Assembly (NCBI GenBank): GCA_021324415.1
Contig: JAJPJF010000080.1
Span: forward strand, 1 to 64,000
DNA: 64,000 bases
Origin: Nostocales cyanobacterium Centralia_MAG_434
GTDB lineage: Bacteria; Cyanobacteriota; Cyanobacteriia; Cyanobacteriales; Nostocaceae
Reading direction: 5' to 3'
Below, piece after piece: positions 45,438-55,663 of the stretch. A program made the translations under genes and the position numbers. The notes beneath the pieces are model-generated. The model was given only the letters and a program-made list of their open reading frames with translations. It searched no databases and was not told where the DNA came from. Position 1 is the stretch's first letter; the number at the start of each line of letters is the position of its first letter.

Positions 45438-46114
45438 GTTTCATTATTTCTGACTATAACAATCAAACATAAATAGCTAGCAATGAGCTTAGTTAAATTA
45501 AAAGCTCCACTTTTTAAAACAATAAAAGTGCCCAATCCTATCAAAACAAAAGGCACGAAATGACTTGCATAAATTGTTAGAACATTAGAAATAAATTTTT
45601 GATAGGTTAATTTGTATGCTGCGTAGCACCAAACTCCTATTAATAAAAAAAATACGACTATAATGACTAAACAACTTCTGAAGTCCAGACTGGCAAATAA
45701 TGGAACATATACACTAATATTGTCACTACCGTTAGCAATAGTGATTGCTGCAACACTATAAGTTTGTGGAGAAAGAAAATTCTTGATATCCGAGTCTCTA
45801 GGGTATTCTGTTTCGGGATTAATCTCTTCTAATACATCTTCTTGCTGATTCACTAAACTGCTAATACCGATAGCGATAGGGATTAAACCAAGTAATCCAA
45901 TCCAATGTTGCGATATCACTAATCCTCCGAATAAACCAGGAAGACTAGCAAGGACTAGTGCGGCAAAACCTAGATACTGCCCAACAACAATATGTCTAAG
46001 CGTAAAGTCAGCATTGACCTGAGAAAACAGTAGTAACAAAACCACGATATCGTCAATATTGGTGGCACTAAAGGCTAAGAACCCTGTGCTAATTGCAGTG
46101 AATAACCAATTCAT
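45434..46114 (-). CDS. CadD-family transporter (copy 2)
   Basis: A 226-residue paralogue of copy 1: TNIDDIVVLLLLFSQV, HIVVGQYLGFAALV, FLSPQTYSVAAITIANGSDNI, GVWCYAAYKL and HFVPFVLIGLGTFIVL. Its start codon abuts the TauE stop (TAG then ATG, no gap), so both come from one transcript and may be translated in turn. The paired TauE points to sulfur or organic-anion export more than to cadmium, but this is inference. It ends by overlapping the LysR gene end. Confidence 0.85.
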   Translation of the reverse strand: MNWLFTAISTGFLAFSATNIDDIVVLLLLFSQVNADFTLRHIVVGQYLGFAALVLASLPGLFGGLVISQHWIGLLGLIPIAIGISSLVNQQEDVLEEINPETEYPRDSDIKNFLSPQTYSVAAITIANGSDNISVYVPLFASLDFRSCLVIIVVFFLLIGVWCYAAYKLTYQKFISNVLTIYASHFVPFVLIGLGTFIVLKSGAFNLTKLIASYLCLIVIVRNNET

Positions 46115-46972
46115 CTACACTTGATAAACTAATTTGTAACTTACCATCAGTAAGAGTGTATATATGACAAACTTAAGTGGGCGTTGAGGAGCTACCTGAC
46201 AGAGTTTAGCACCTATCAACACCCCAGGCACAGAACCTAACCATATTGGTAATACCAAACTCCAATCAACGGTTCCAAGAGTTAGGTGTCCAAGGGAAGT
46301 AAAGGTTAACAAAATTGCTGCCTGTGAGATATCTGTACCTACTAGTTTATGAGGATCTAACTGGAAAAGGGTAATCAGCGCTAATGCAAACATTGAACCA
46401 GAAGACACGCTGGTTAGACCTACCAAAAAGCCTAAAACTGCCCCCACCATCATGGCTACAATACGACCTGATAGGGTATCTAAGTCTAACTTTGGCAGTT
46501 CCGGTAACTTTAACTCAGGGAAAACAGTCAACAATATCAATTGTGTTAATGCTAATAAAGTGACCAACAGAATCATCATTCCAACTAAGTTAAGCAGGAC
46601 ACCATTCAGATGATATTCTCCAGTCTGTTTGATGAGATGCAAAATACCTACCCCACAAAGTGAGCCAGGAACACTCCCAAATGCCAGCCACTGAACCACT
46701 CTGAGATCAAGGGTTTTCTGTTGCCAGTGTTTAAAGCCGCCAACAAACTTCATCAGAGTCGCAGCTACAACGTCAGAACTTACGGCGATCGCTGGCGGAA
46801 CCTGAAAAACAAAAATCAACATTGGCGTAATCAGAGATGCGCCACCAATCCCCGTTAAACCAACGACAATGCCAACACAGAAGCTGAAAAGTGGTAGTAA
46901 GGAGTAATACATGGAGTTGTCTAGATATAAGGTTTGATGCACTTGAGCAAATGTCCACAATTCCGACGTCAT
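46115..46972 (-). CDS. TauE/SafE-family anion exporter
   Basis: A 285-residue membrane protein with about eight helices in the TauE/SafE (DUF81) pattern: FCVGIVVGLTGIGGASLITPML, VSSDVVAATLMKFVGGFKHW, and the second repeat GFLVGLTSVSSGSMFALALI. Members export sulfite, sulfoacetate, taurine-related or other organic anions. It is the first gene of a two-gene operon with CadD copy 2. Translation should start at ATG 46972. Confidence 0.9.
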   Translation of the reverse strand: MTSELWTFAQVHQTLYLDNSMYYSLLPLFSFCVGIVVGLTGIGGASLITPMLIFVFQVPPAIAVSSDVVAATLMKFVGGFKHWQQKTLDLRVVQWLAFGSVPGSLCGVGILHLIKQTGEYHLNGVLLNLVGMMILLVTLLALTQLILLTVFPELKLPELPKLDLDTLSGRIVAMMVGAVLGFLVGLTSVSSGSMFALALITLFQLDPHKLVGTDISQAAILLTFTSLGHLTLGTVDWSLVLPIWLGSVPGVLIGAKLCQVAPQRPLKFVIYTLLLMVSYKLVYQV

Positions 46973-47801
46973 TTTCGTAGTTTACCTAAAAAATGTAGTT
47001 TTAGTCCAGTGTCAAGCTCATGAGTATTTAAAAGGCATAAATACTCGTTGAGATTGTTAAATGTTGATTGTTGACAAAATATTTGAATAGCAATACCCTT
47101 CGGTTAGGGACGTGCGTGTAGAGACGCAGAATTGATACATTTCTACGGGGTTCGTAGATGAAAAAATATCTTACACCTGCATCAAAAACAGACTTTCTTA
47201 TCAAGAAATTAGCCTAAAAACATTAATATACAGTAGAAAAATCTAGTTTTTTAGGTCTTTCCCTTGAATGTTTCAAATCCGAGAATAGAGTATTTTAGGC
47301 GTTATAACAAATTGCTACTTGTAGCAATGATACCAATTGATAAAGTAGAAATTACTTTCTTTGACTTGATTTTTAGGATTTCCTCTTGAGGATTCTCTAT
47401 TTATCCAGACTTGAGTAATAAATTTGTTAATTGCACCCAACCCAGTTTCTTAAAGAAACTGGGTTTCTCGATATTTACAAGTGATTTAGGATTGTTATAG
47501 ATGAACTTATGCAGTTATCTCAACTGTAGTGACTGACTATTACTTACAGAAGCTTTTATGGCAATAGTATTTATAACTATAGATAGAGGGTAATTATATT
47601 TTCAATTTTTAGACTCTATTTAAATAGAAAAAATAACTAAAGTAGGTTGAAACTGGAAAATCTTAGTAGAGAAGCAAATATAAGGAGAAATCATTAGAGC
47701 TAAACAATATGACGCATCACTGACATTTCTATTTCATGTGTTGTGTGTATTCCCATCTACTTCCTTAGTTATATTTATTATCATTCAGGGTGTAAATACT
47801 T
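46973..47801. other. 829-bp gap with two dispersed hairpin repeats
   Basis: Contains a decayed family-B repeat (GTAGAGACGC...TTTCTAC, about 47117-47146) and a perfect 12-bp stem of family A (AACCCAGTTTCT / AGAAACTGGGTT, 47439-47465, loop TAA). No ORF is convincing. The tail near 47700-47790 is AT-rich and should hold the next promoter. Confidence 0.6.
47439..47465. repeat. palindromic repeat family A, copy 2
   Basis: A perfect 12-bp stem with loop TAA. Related to the hairpins at 3663-3687 and 61811-61835; this copy has T and A changes that keep pairing (CCCAG / CTGGG in place of CCCGG / CCGGG). Confidence 0.8.
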
Positions 47802-48698
47802 ATGTCTAATAATATTGTTAAGCATAATAGTAGCAAAACAACAGAAGAGCCTCAACTTATAGAAGATAGATTAGCTCGTTTTCGATTAAATTTCCAAAAT
47901 GGAATTTGGCTGTTTGGTATTCCATCATGGATTTTCGGGATTTCTGATAGAACTATAGCAGCATTTTCTGATGGCTATTTGTCACCTATAGAAGTGCTTC
48001 ACCTATTTACAGCTTCTTTATTCTTTTTGACATGGCTGTATTTAAAACCTGAGCAAAGCATTAGTGGCGATCCTCCACAAGCAAGCTTGGATCTGAAAAA
48101 GCTACACATGATTAGTCAAGAATATATTTTACCTTTTCCATATATCTGTCAAATCTATCACTTGTTAAATTTAAAACATTTAGAAACAATTCATAAATGT
48201 AGTCTCAATAATTTAAAAGTCATTAGAATTAATAAATTCAACTCTACACCCACTGGGGGCCAAATTACCTTTGAGACATATTTAGACTCTCCACTAAATA
48301 TTTTAAGAATTTGGAGAGAACCAACTGCTGAGGTAGAGTTGATATTGCATACTCCTTATACTGTAGAACTCAGTATTCCAGTTTATAAAAACAAAAGAAT
48401 TGTTGTAATGTTTACAGCATATCCATTAACACCTGATGAACATTACTTTTTCATTGATATTTACAGTGATTTAGATTGGCCAAAACCCTGCCTACAAATC
48501 CTCTTACACATTGCCTCTTGTATAACCTTGTTTGAAGATTTCCCTTATTACCGAAAATTAGCTGAAAGAAATATAGCTTATCTTGTGAACCGCAACAAGA
48601 TTTCAAACCATGCAACTATGTGGCTTTTTCGTAGATTTGTGGAGTTAAATGGAGCAGACCAGGCGATTCCTATGTTGCCACAAGGAAGTGATGATTAG
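47802..48698 (+). CDS. orphan protein with two hydrophobic segments, 298 aa
   Basis: An AT-rich gene. The product has a charged N-terminus, two hydrophobic stretches (about 30-48, GIWLFGIPSWIFGISD; 62-80, LHLFTASLFFLTWLYL), then a soluble part with beta strands (AEVELILHTPYTVELSIPV; RIVVMFTAYPLTPDEHYFFIDI) and helices (PYYRKLAERNIAYLVNRN). The soluble part loosely recalls the C-terminal half of Rieske-type oxygenases, but no Rieske cluster is present, so I leave it unassigned. It stands alone between two repeat-rich gaps. Confidence 0.6.
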   Translation: MSNNIVKHNSSKTTEEPQLIEDRLARFRLNFQNGIWLFGIPSWIFGISDRTIAAFSDGYLSPIEVLHLFTASLFFLTWLYLKPEQSISGDPPQASLDLKKLHMISQEYILPFPYICQIYHLLNLKHLETIHKCSLNNLKVIRINKFNSTPTGGQITFETYLDSPLNILRIWREPTAEVELILHTPYTVELSIPVYKNKRIVVMFTAYPLTPDEHYFFIDIYSDLDWPKPCLQILLHIASCITLFEDFPYYRKLAERNIAYLVNRNKISNHATMWLFRRFVELNGADQAIPMLPQGSDD

Positions 48699-48724
48699 GT
48701 TTAGCCATCCTAGTTAACCCTCCA

Positions 48725-48753
48725 GTAGAGACGTAGCAGTGCTACGTCTCTAC
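48725..48753. repeat. palindromic repeat family B, perfect copy
   Basis: GTAGAGACGTAGC (48725-48737) pairs perfectly with GCTACGTCTCTAC (48741-48753), loop AGT. It lies 27 bp after the orphan gene stop and may act as its terminator. Other copies: 40968-40996 (one mismatch) and 47117-47146 (decayed). Confidence 0.85.
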
Positions 48754-48981
48754 ACACGCAGATTTTATAGAGAATTTATGGTGTTACAGCCCTAGAAGTA
48801 GTTGCAATACACAGAATTTCACTCATAGCGCATATCGTCTAGATGTAAGCTCAAGGGTGAGTTCGTTGGCATCTCTGGGAAACAACATTAGCCTAACGAT
48901 AGTTGTGGGAGCGTCAAGTTACCATCATTATTGGTCTTTGACGTTTGTAAGTTCATCACAGCTTATCAACTTGAGTTAAAC

Positions 48982-49710
48982 ATGCTAAAGTCTTTTGTCA
49001 ACTTTTTCCAGCAGTTGTTCGTAGCACACTGGCGTTCTCTACTGTCGCTATTGATAGGCGTTTATCTACCGCTCCAAATATTTGGATTGCTGGCATTAGA
49101 TCTGCGTCAAAATGAAGGTGGTTTTTCGTGGGATTTACCAATCCTAGTAGCAATTCATACAACATCTCAAGCCTATCTTGATACTTTTGCGGTTACACTA
49201 ACCAAATTTGGGTCCTTTCCTGTTGTGCTTTTTTTGGTTTGTGTGATTGGTCTCATATTTTTGCTTATGAGACGATGGCGATCGCTCACCTATTTACTCA
49301 TAACGATATTAGGAAGTTCTTTCATCACCCGTACACTCAAGGAATTAATGCATCGAGTGCGTCCTCAACTATGGGACTCGCTTTCTCCAGAATTAGATTA
49401 TGCATTTCCGAGCGGACATGCAACGGCAAGTATGGCATTGGTAGCCGCCTTAGTTGTTTTGACTTGGGGTAGTGCCTGGTGCTGGTTTATTTTAATTTTT
49501 GGTAGCTTGTTCGTATTAGCTATTGCCTGGACACGACTTTACTTGGGGGTTCACTTTCCTAGCGACATTTTGGCAGGTTGGATGATTTCAGTCGCCTGGG
49601 CTGTGGGTGTTGGTCTGATCCTCAAACCGCATTTGACGAATTCCCCTGCTATAAATGAATCTCAGGCTGTAAACGAAACAACATTAAATCCTGAGAAAGA
49701 ACTTTTATAG
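48982..49710 (+). CDS. PAP2-family membrane phosphatase
   Basis: A 242-residue membrane protein with the three PAP2 motifs: KELMHRVRPQ, FPSGHATAS and TRLYLGVHFPSDILAGW, the last including the catalytic His. Family enzymes hydrolyse phosphatidic acid, undecaprenyl diphosphate or similar lipids. The open frame starts at 48931, but I chose the ATG at 48982 because the hydrophobic N-terminus begins there. The next gene starts 115 bp later and is unrelated. Confidence 0.92.
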   Translation: MLKSFVNFFQQLFVAHWRSLLSLLIGVYLPLQIFGLLALDLRQNEGGFSWDLPILVAIHTTSQAYLDTFAVTLTKFGSFPVVLFLVCVIGLIFLLMRRWRSLTYLLITILGSSFITRTLKELMHRVRPQLWDSLSPELDYAFPSGHATASMALVAALVVLTWGSAWCWFILIFGSLFVLAIAWTRLYLGVHFPSDILAGWMISVAWAVGVGLILKPHLTNSPAINESQAVNETTLNPEKELL

Positions 49711-49825
49711 TATAAGTAAGGATATAGTTAAGGGTGAGTATTTAGTGTGGGATTTTATGCAAATTCCATAGTTTTAACAAAAAAATATAGTAGGCACAAA
49801 TAATCATTAAGTTGAACCACACAGA

Positions 49826-52165
49826 ATGTCATGCAATGATTGCGACCTAACAAAAAATCCGCTAAGTCAGAGTGAAATTGTTACTGCTCAGACTGTTGAT
49901 TTGACCAACTGCGAGCGAGAGCAAATTCATATTCCCGGTTCTATTCAACCACATGGAATACTTTTCGCTCTACAAGAACCGGAGTTACAAATATTACAAA
50001 TTAGTAATAATACCTTTGATTTGATTGGTCGTCATCCTCAGGAATTACTGAATCAACCATTAGTAAACTTGCTGAGTGCGAACCAAATTAGTTTAATTAA
50101 AGAATGTTTATTAGAAGAATTTGAAACTGTCAATCCTCTAGAAATCTCAATTAAAAATCAGCAGAACGAAACATTACTGTTTGATGGGATCATTCATCGC
50201 TTTAATGGAGTGTTAATCTTAGAGCTAGAGCCGAAACATATTGAAGAGAATGCTGATTTTGTTAGATTTTATCATTTAATCAAAAGCTCTATTACAAAAC
50301 TACAAAAAGCACATACCGTAATTAATATGTGTGAGGCTGTAGTTAAGGAAGTGCGAAGACTTACAGGTTTTGACAGAGTCATGGTTTATCAATTTGATAC
50401 TGACGGAGCAGGCGCAGTTATTGCTGAAGACAAAGATGAAAATTTGAGCCCTTATCTTGGCTTACACTATCCATCTACAGATATTCCTAGACAAGCTATA
50501 CAGCTATACACTCTCAATAGGCTGCGGTTAATACCAAACACTCATTATCAGCCTGTAGAGCTTATTTCTGAACACAATCCACTGACGAATCAACCCGTGG
50601 ATTTGAGCTTATCGGTTTTAAGGAGTGTTTCTCCCATCCACATTGAGTACCTGCATAACATGAATGTAGTTGCTTCCATGTCTATCTCATTAATTCGGGA
50701 TAACAAATTGTGGGGATTAATTGCTTGTCACCACCTATTGCCTAAATATGTGACTTATGAGATACGAACGGCTTGTGAGTTTCTTGGTCACATTATGTCT
50801 TTAGAACTGTTAACAAAAGAAGCTCACGAAGACCTAGATTACAAAATAAAACTGAAGACAATTCAATCAAAATTTATTGAATCCATTCCTCTAGAAAAAA
50901 ACTTTATAGAAGGTTTGGTTAAATCTGAATCCAACTTACTAGAACTTGTTAGTGCCCAAGGGGTAGCTATCTGCTTTGAGGAACAATGGACTATTATTGG
51001 TACCACACCCTCAAAAGAAGACCTGCAAGATCTACGTGTGTGGATAGAAAACCACAGTCAAGATAATATTTTTTCCACAAATTATTTGTCAAAAATTTAT
51101 CCATCTGCTGAGAAGTTTCGAGATATCGCTAGTGGATTGCTAGCGTTAACAATTTCCAAAGTCCATAAAAATTATATTTTTTGGTTTCGTCCAGAAGTTA
51201 TCCAAACTATTAACTGGGGAGGTAACCCCAATAAACCAGTGGAACTGTCAGCAGATGGTAGTTTGCGTCTGTCTCCGCGAAAATCCTTCGAGTTGTGGCA
51301 GGAGACTGTTCAAGGGCGGTCTTTGGCTTGGAAGTCTTGTGAAATTGAAGCAGTTGCCGAACTTAGAAGCGCTATTGTTGGAATTGTGCTGCGGCAAGCA
51401 GATGAACTTGCGAAAATTAATATCGAGTTAGAACGTAGCAATAATGAACTGGATGCCTTTGCCTACATTGCTTCCCATGACTTAAAAGAACCACTCCGAG
51501 GAATTCATAACTACTCCACCTTTTTAATTGAAGATTATACTCATCTGCTTGATGAAGAAGGAGTCTCAAAGCTGCAGACGCTGATGCGGCTCACTCAGCG
51601 GATGGAAGATTTAATCGATTCTCTGCTGCATTTTTCCCGCTTAGGCCGTGTGGAGATGTCTGTACAAAAGATAGACTTAAATGTTCTGGTACAGAATGTT
51701 ATAGATTTATTAAACCTCAGCCGAGGTCAACCTCCAGTGAACATTCACATTCCCCGCCCTTTGCCTTCAATTGACTGTGACCGGGTGCAAGTCAATGAGT
51801 TATTTACTAATTTAATTAGTAATGCAATCAAATACAACAATAAAGCAGAGAAATTTGTCGAAATTGGGTTTCTTAATGCTGCTGATTTGCCACAGCAGCA
51901 ACAACACAACATCCAGATAGATAACCAAAAACCTCAATCAGCATTGGTTTTTTACGTTAAAGACAATGGTATTGGAATTCGCGAGCGTCACTTAGAGACA
52001 ATTTTCCGTATTTTTAAACGTCTGCATGGACGTTCTGAATACGGTGGAGGAACAGGTGCTGGCTTAACTATTGCCAAGAAGATTGTGGAGCGTCATCATG
52101 GTCGTATTTGGGTAGAGTCTATCTATGGCGAGGGTAGTAGTTTTTACTTTACATTACCAGGTTGA
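49826..52165 (+). CDS. cphB: bacteriophytochrome-type sensor kinase (CphB-like)
   Basis: A 779-residue PAS-GAF-PHY-HisKA-HATPase phytochrome. The N-terminal segment has C29 in TNCEREQIHIPGSIQPHG, the biliverdin-binding position of bacteriophytochromes. The GAF has PSTDIPRQA and, where plant/Cph1-type proteins have the CH chromophore cysteine, RSVSPIHIEYL, with no Cys. PHY-tongue text WRPEV-like (FWFRPEVIQTINWGGNP) follows. HisKA H551 lies in IASHDLKEPLRGI; HATPase has GGGTGAGLTIAKKI. It therefore resembles CphB/AphB of other cyanobacteria, red/far-red sensor with biliverdin (family knowledge). The Rcp-type regulator follows 9 bp later. Confidence 0.93.
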   Translation: MSCNDCDLTKNPLSQSEIVTAQTVDLTNCEREQIHIPGSIQPHGILFALQEPELQILQISNNTFDLIGRHPQELLNQPLVNLLSANQISLIKECLLEEFETVNPLEISIKNQQNETLLFDGIIHRFNGVLILELEPKHIEENADFVRFYHLIKSSITKLQKAHTVINMCEAVVKEVRRLTGFDRVMVYQFDTDGAGAVIAEDKDENLSPYLGLHYPSTDIPRQAIQLYTLNRLRLIPNTHYQPVELISEHNPLTNQPVDLSLSVLRSVSPIHIEYLHNMNVVASMSISLIRDNKLWGLIACHHLLPKYVTYEIRTACEFLGHIMSLELLTKEAHEDLDYKIKLKTIQSKFIESIPLEKNFIEGLVKSESNLLELVSAQGVAICFEEQWTIIGTTPSKEDLQDLRVWIENHSQDNIFSTNYLSKIYPSAEKFRDIASGLLALTISKVHKNYIFWFRPEVIQTINWGGNPNKPVELSADGSLRLSPRKSFELWQETVQGRSLAWKSCEIEAVAELRSAIVGIVLRQADELAKINIELERSNNELDAFAYIASHDLKEPLRGIHNYSTFLIEDYTHLLDEEGVSKLQTLMRLTQRMEDLIDSLLHFSRLGRVEMSVQKIDLNVLVQNVIDLLNLSRGQPPVNIHIPRPLPSIDCDRVQVNELFTNLISNAIKYNNKAEKFVEIGFLNAADLPQQQQHNIQIDNQKPQSALVFYVKDNGIGIRERHLETIFRIFKRLHGRSEYGGGTGAGLTIAKKIVERHHGRIWVESIYGEGSSFYFTLPG

Positions 52166-52174
52166 GGTGAGCAA

Positions 52175-52630
52175 ATGAGCAGTACAAAAACACAATCCTT
52201 ACTGGTGATTGAAGACAGTGATGAAGATTTTGAAGCTTTTGGGAGAGTTATCCGTCAATTGTCTTTTGTTTGTCCTGTATACCGTTGCGTGAATGGAGAT
52301 GAAGCCCTTGACTTTCTCTACCATACTGGCAAATATGCCAACGACACAAGTCAACCCCGCCCAGGAATAATTTTGCTTGATCTCAATCTACCGGGTACCG
52401 ATGGGCGCGAGGTTCTCAGTCAGATCAAGCAAGACCAGATCCTCAAAAGTATTCCGGTCGTAGTCTTTACCACCTCTTCTAACCCTAAAGACATCGAAGC
52501 TTGTTATCAGCAGGGGGCTAATGGGTATATTATCAAACCGATCAATGTTCATGAATTAATTAAAAACATCCAAGCTTTCATAGATTACTGGTTTGAGGTG
52601 AGTACACTTCCCGCTCAATTTATAAGGTAG
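52175..52630 (+). CDS. rcpB: Rcp-type response regulator for the phytochrome
   Basis: A 151-residue stand-alone receiver with [12 protein letters not shown], phosphoacceptor in [29 protein letters not shown] and [10 protein letters not shown]; Rcp-type insertion [17 protein letters not shown]. Rcp proteins take phosphate from their phytochrome kinase and have no DNA-binding output. Placed between the phytochrome gene and a kinase gene, with a Shine-Dalgarno-like GAGGTGAG upstream, it should be the first phosphoacceptor of the phytochrome. The 2-bp gap to the next gene indicates translational coupling. Confidence 0.93.
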   Translation: MSSTKTQSLLVIEDSDEDFEAFGRVIRQLSFVCPVYRCVNGDEALDFLYHTGKYANDTSQPRPGIILLDLNLPGTDGREVLSQIKQDQILKSIPVVVFTTSSNPKDIEACYQQGANGYIIKPINVHELIKNIQAFIDYWFEVSTLPAQFIR

Positions 52631-52632
52631 CC

Positions 52633-55581
52633 ATGACCAAGCAGCGCACAGTTTTGCTCATTGATGATAACCCTGAAGATCGGCAGACTTATCAACGATT
52701 TCTTCTAAAGGATACATATCATAGCTACTCTATATTAGAAGCAGGATTGGGAGAAGAGGGACTGGAACTGTGCCAACACAACCCACCAGATGGGGTGTTA
52801 TTAGATTATCTTTTGCCTGATCTTGATGGATTAGAATTCCTAGCAAAGCTGCGAGAACTGACGAATGAAAATCACCCGCCTGTGATTATGATCACGGGTC
52901 AAGGGAGTGAAGCGATCGCAGTCCAGGCGATCAAAGCAGGCGCTGCAGACTACTTAGTTAAGGGAAGGATGACCCCTGAGAGGTTACGCTCAGCATTACA
53001 TAGTGCCATGGAAAAAGCTCAGTTACGTAACCAACTTCAACAAAGTGAAGAAAGACTGAAGTTAGCCCTACAAGCTGCTCAAATGGGCACTTGGGAGTGG
53101 AAAATCTTATCCAATAGCATGTTATGGTCAGATCTGGCTGGATCTGTATTTGGGTTGCCATCAGGTTTGTGTTTACCAACCTATGAGGCATTTGTTAATG
53201 TTGTCCACCCTGAAGACCGGGATTATATCACTCAATCCATAACTCGTGTTTTGGAGACGGGTACAGATTACAACGTAGAATACCGCATTCTCTGGCCTGA
53301 CGATTCTGTGCATTGGGTCTGTAGCAAAGGCAAGGTCTACTATGATAAGACAGGTCAGCCGATACGAATGCTTGGAACAGTCATGGATATTACTGAGTCT
53401 AAGCAGGCAGAAATAGCAAGGCAACAGCAAATCCAACGAGAACAGCTGGTTATGCAGATTGCCCAGTATATTCGTCAATCTCTCAATTTAAGTGATATTT
53501 TGAACACAACTGTCCAGGAAGTGCGGCAGTTTTTGCATAGCGATCGCGTACTTATTTTCCGCTTTGCAGAAGACTGGCAAGGCACAGTGGTTGTGGAATC
53601 TGTCACTCCTGAATGTACGTCAATCTTGTCTACAAATATCTATGATCCTTGCTTTGCCCAAACCAGGATTGAATTATACAAACAAGGTCGGATCAATGCA
53701 GTTGACGATATCCACACAGGAGACTTAGCTGAATGCCACGTTGAGTTATTGTCACGGTTCCAAGTGAGAGCAAATCTAGTGGTCCCAATTCTGCAAGGTG
53801 AACAGCTATGGGGATTGCTGATTGCTCATCAGTGTTTGAAACCACGAAAATGGCAGCAGTGGGAGATCGATTTGCTGTATACACTCGCAACACAGCTAGG
53901 AATTGCCATCCAGCAATCGATGCTTTTTGAACAGGCGCAACTTGAACTGAATGAGCGTCAACGAACTGAGGAAGCATTGCGTTATGCTCTCAAGAGGCTC
54001 AACTTCTTAGTTGAAAACTCCCCTCTAGGTGTGGTCGAATGGGATGAGCAATTTCGGATATGCCGTTGGTCAGCAGAAGCCGAACGAATTTTTGGGTGGA
54101 AAGCGCAAGAAGTTATTGGGAAAAAGTTTAGTGATTGGCAGTTTGTTTTTACAGAGGACGCAGGATTTGTTGTAGCCAAAGTAACTCGATTGATTAGGGG
54201 AATTGAACAGCGTAATATTTGTTACAATCGTAATTATACAAAAGATGGTGCAATTGTTCATTGTGAGTGGTACAACTCCGTTTTATTGGGAGAATCAGGA
54301 AACTTAATTTCCGTACTGTCAATTGTCTTAGATGTGACTGAACGTAAACGTGTAGAAGCAGCTTTACGGGAGAGTGAGGAGCGCTTTCGTAACATGGCTG
54401 ATTCCGCACCTGTTCTGATTTGGCTGTCGGATGTTAACAAGCACCGTTATTACTTTAATAAGTCCTGGCTAGACTTTACGGGACGGAAAATGGAAGAAGA
54501 AATAGGCACAGGTTGGTCTAAAGGCGTTCATCCCAAGGATTTCCAGTCCTATTTAGGAACATATATCGATGCATTTGATGCTCGTGAAGAATTTAGAATG
54601 GAGTATCGTCTTAAGCATCATGATGACGAGTATCATTGGGTATTAGATATAGGCATACCACGCTTTACATCAGATGGTCATTTTGTCGGTTACATTGGCT
54701 CATGTATTGATATTAGCGATCGCAAACAAGTAGAAGTAGAACGGATGCGGCTGCTAGAAAGAGAACAAGCAGCGCGCGCAGAAGCAGAAGCTGCTAATCG
54801 CATCAAAGATGAATTTTTAGCAGTCCTCTCTCATGAGTTGCGTACTCCCTTAAATCCAATCTTGGGTTGGTCTCAACTACTCCAAAAAGGCAAACTTAAT
54901 CAAGCAAAGACTATTGAAGCTCTAGCAACAATTGAGCGTAATGCTAGGTTACAAGCTCAGTTGATTGAAGATTTGCTTGATGTTTCCCGAATTTTGCAAG
55001 GCAAACTAACACTAAATGTTTCCTCAGTTAATCTAGAATCTACAATTTTGTCAGCACTAGAAACTGTACGTTTGGCAGCCCAAGCCAAGTCAATTAACCT
55101 TCAGGTGCTATTAGAACCAAATGTGGGTGAAGTCACAGGTGATTTAACTCGTCTGCACCAAATTATCTGGAATCTTTTGTCTAATGCTGTTAAGTTTACA
55201 CCTGTTGGCGGAAGTGTCAAAGTTCGGCTAGAGAATGTGGAAGACTATGCTCAAATTACAGTCAGCGATACCGGTCAAGGAATCATAGAAGAGTTTTTGC
55301 CTTATGTGTTTGATTACTTCCGGCAAGCAGATAGCAGCACGACAAGAAAGTTTGGTGGTTTGGGACTAGGACTTGCGATCGTACGGCAATTGGTAGAACT
55401 CCACGGTGGGACAATCACAGCAGAAAGTCCAGGTGAAGGACTAGGAGCCAATTTTACTGTCAAGTTACCACTGCAGAGTTCTAAAAGAGTGGAGAAGCAC
55501 AAAAACCCAATAGAAGAAAATTCTACTCCTTTGCTAAGTCGGAAGGAAATGCATGCGTTAACTGTTGATGATCCTGATTAG
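52633..55581 (+). CDS. REC-PAS-GAF(cyanobacteriochrome-like)-PAS-PAS histidine kinase
   Basis: A 982-residue kinase, third gene of the phytochrome operon. Receiver 5-125 (D58 in VLLDYLLPD), PAS 135-258, GAF about 273-430, PAS about 455-572, PAS about 577-702, HisKA with H734 ([14 protein letters not shown]), HATPase ending [18 protein letters not shown]. The GAF has DPCF (C340), CH (C368-H369) exactly 28 residues apart, ANLVVPI and [14 protein letters not shown]-type cyanobacteriochrome features. After the HATPase it ends with ALTVDDPD and a stop, resembling the start of a lost receiver. The start two bases past the Rcp stop is unambiguous. Confidence 0.9.
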   Translation: MTKQRTVLLIDDNPEDRQTYQRFLLKDTYHSYSILEAGLGEEGLELCQHNPPDGVLLDYLLPDLDGLEFLAKLRELTNENHPPVIMITGQGSEAIAVQAIKAGAADYLVKGRMTPERLRSALHSAMEKAQLRNQLQQSEERLKLALQAAQMGTWEWKILSNSMLWSDLAGSVFGLPSGLCLPTYEAFVNVVHPEDRDYITQSITRVLETGTDYNVEYRILWPDDSVHWVCSKGKVYYDKTGQPIRMLGTVMDITESKQAEIARQQQIQREQLVMQIAQYIRQSLNLSDILNTTVQEVRQFLHSDRVLIFRFAEDWQGTVVVESVTPECTSILSTNIYDPCFAQTRIELYKQGRINAVDDIHTGDLAECHVELLSRFQVRANLVVPILQGEQLWGLLIAHQCLKPRKWQQWEIDLLYTLATQLGIAIQQSMLFEQAQLELNERQRTEEALRYALKRLNFLVENSPLGVVEWDEQFRICRWSAEAERIFGWKAQEVIGKKFSDWQFVFTEDAGFVVAKVTRLIRGIEQRNICYNRNYTKDGAIVHCEWYNSVLLGESGNLISVLSIVLDVTERKRVEAALRESEERFRNMADSAPVLIWLSDVNKHRYYFNKSWLDFTGRKMEEEIGTGWSKGVHPKDFQSYLGTYIDAFDAREEFRMEYRLKHHDDEYHWVLDIGIPRFTSDGHFVGYIGSCIDISDRKQVEVERMRLLEREQAARAEAEAANRIKDEFLAVLSHELRTPLNPILGWSQLLQKGKLNQAKTIEALATIERNARLQAQLIEDLLDVSRILQGKLTLNVSSVNLESTILSALETVRLAAQAKSINLQVLLEPNVGEVTGDLTRLHQIIWNLLSNAVKFTPVGGSVKVRLENVEDYAQITVSDTGQGIIEEFLPYVFDYFRQADSSTTRKFGGLGLGLAIVRQLVELHGGTITAESPGEGLGANFTVKLPLQSSKRVEKHKNPIEENSTPLLSRKEMHALTVDDPD

Positions 55582-55663
55582 CTGTGACGCTTTCAACCAG
55601 TACTAGACTTTTGCTATATTTTTATAATAAACTACGGTAATTCGATAGTATTTAGTATTTATC

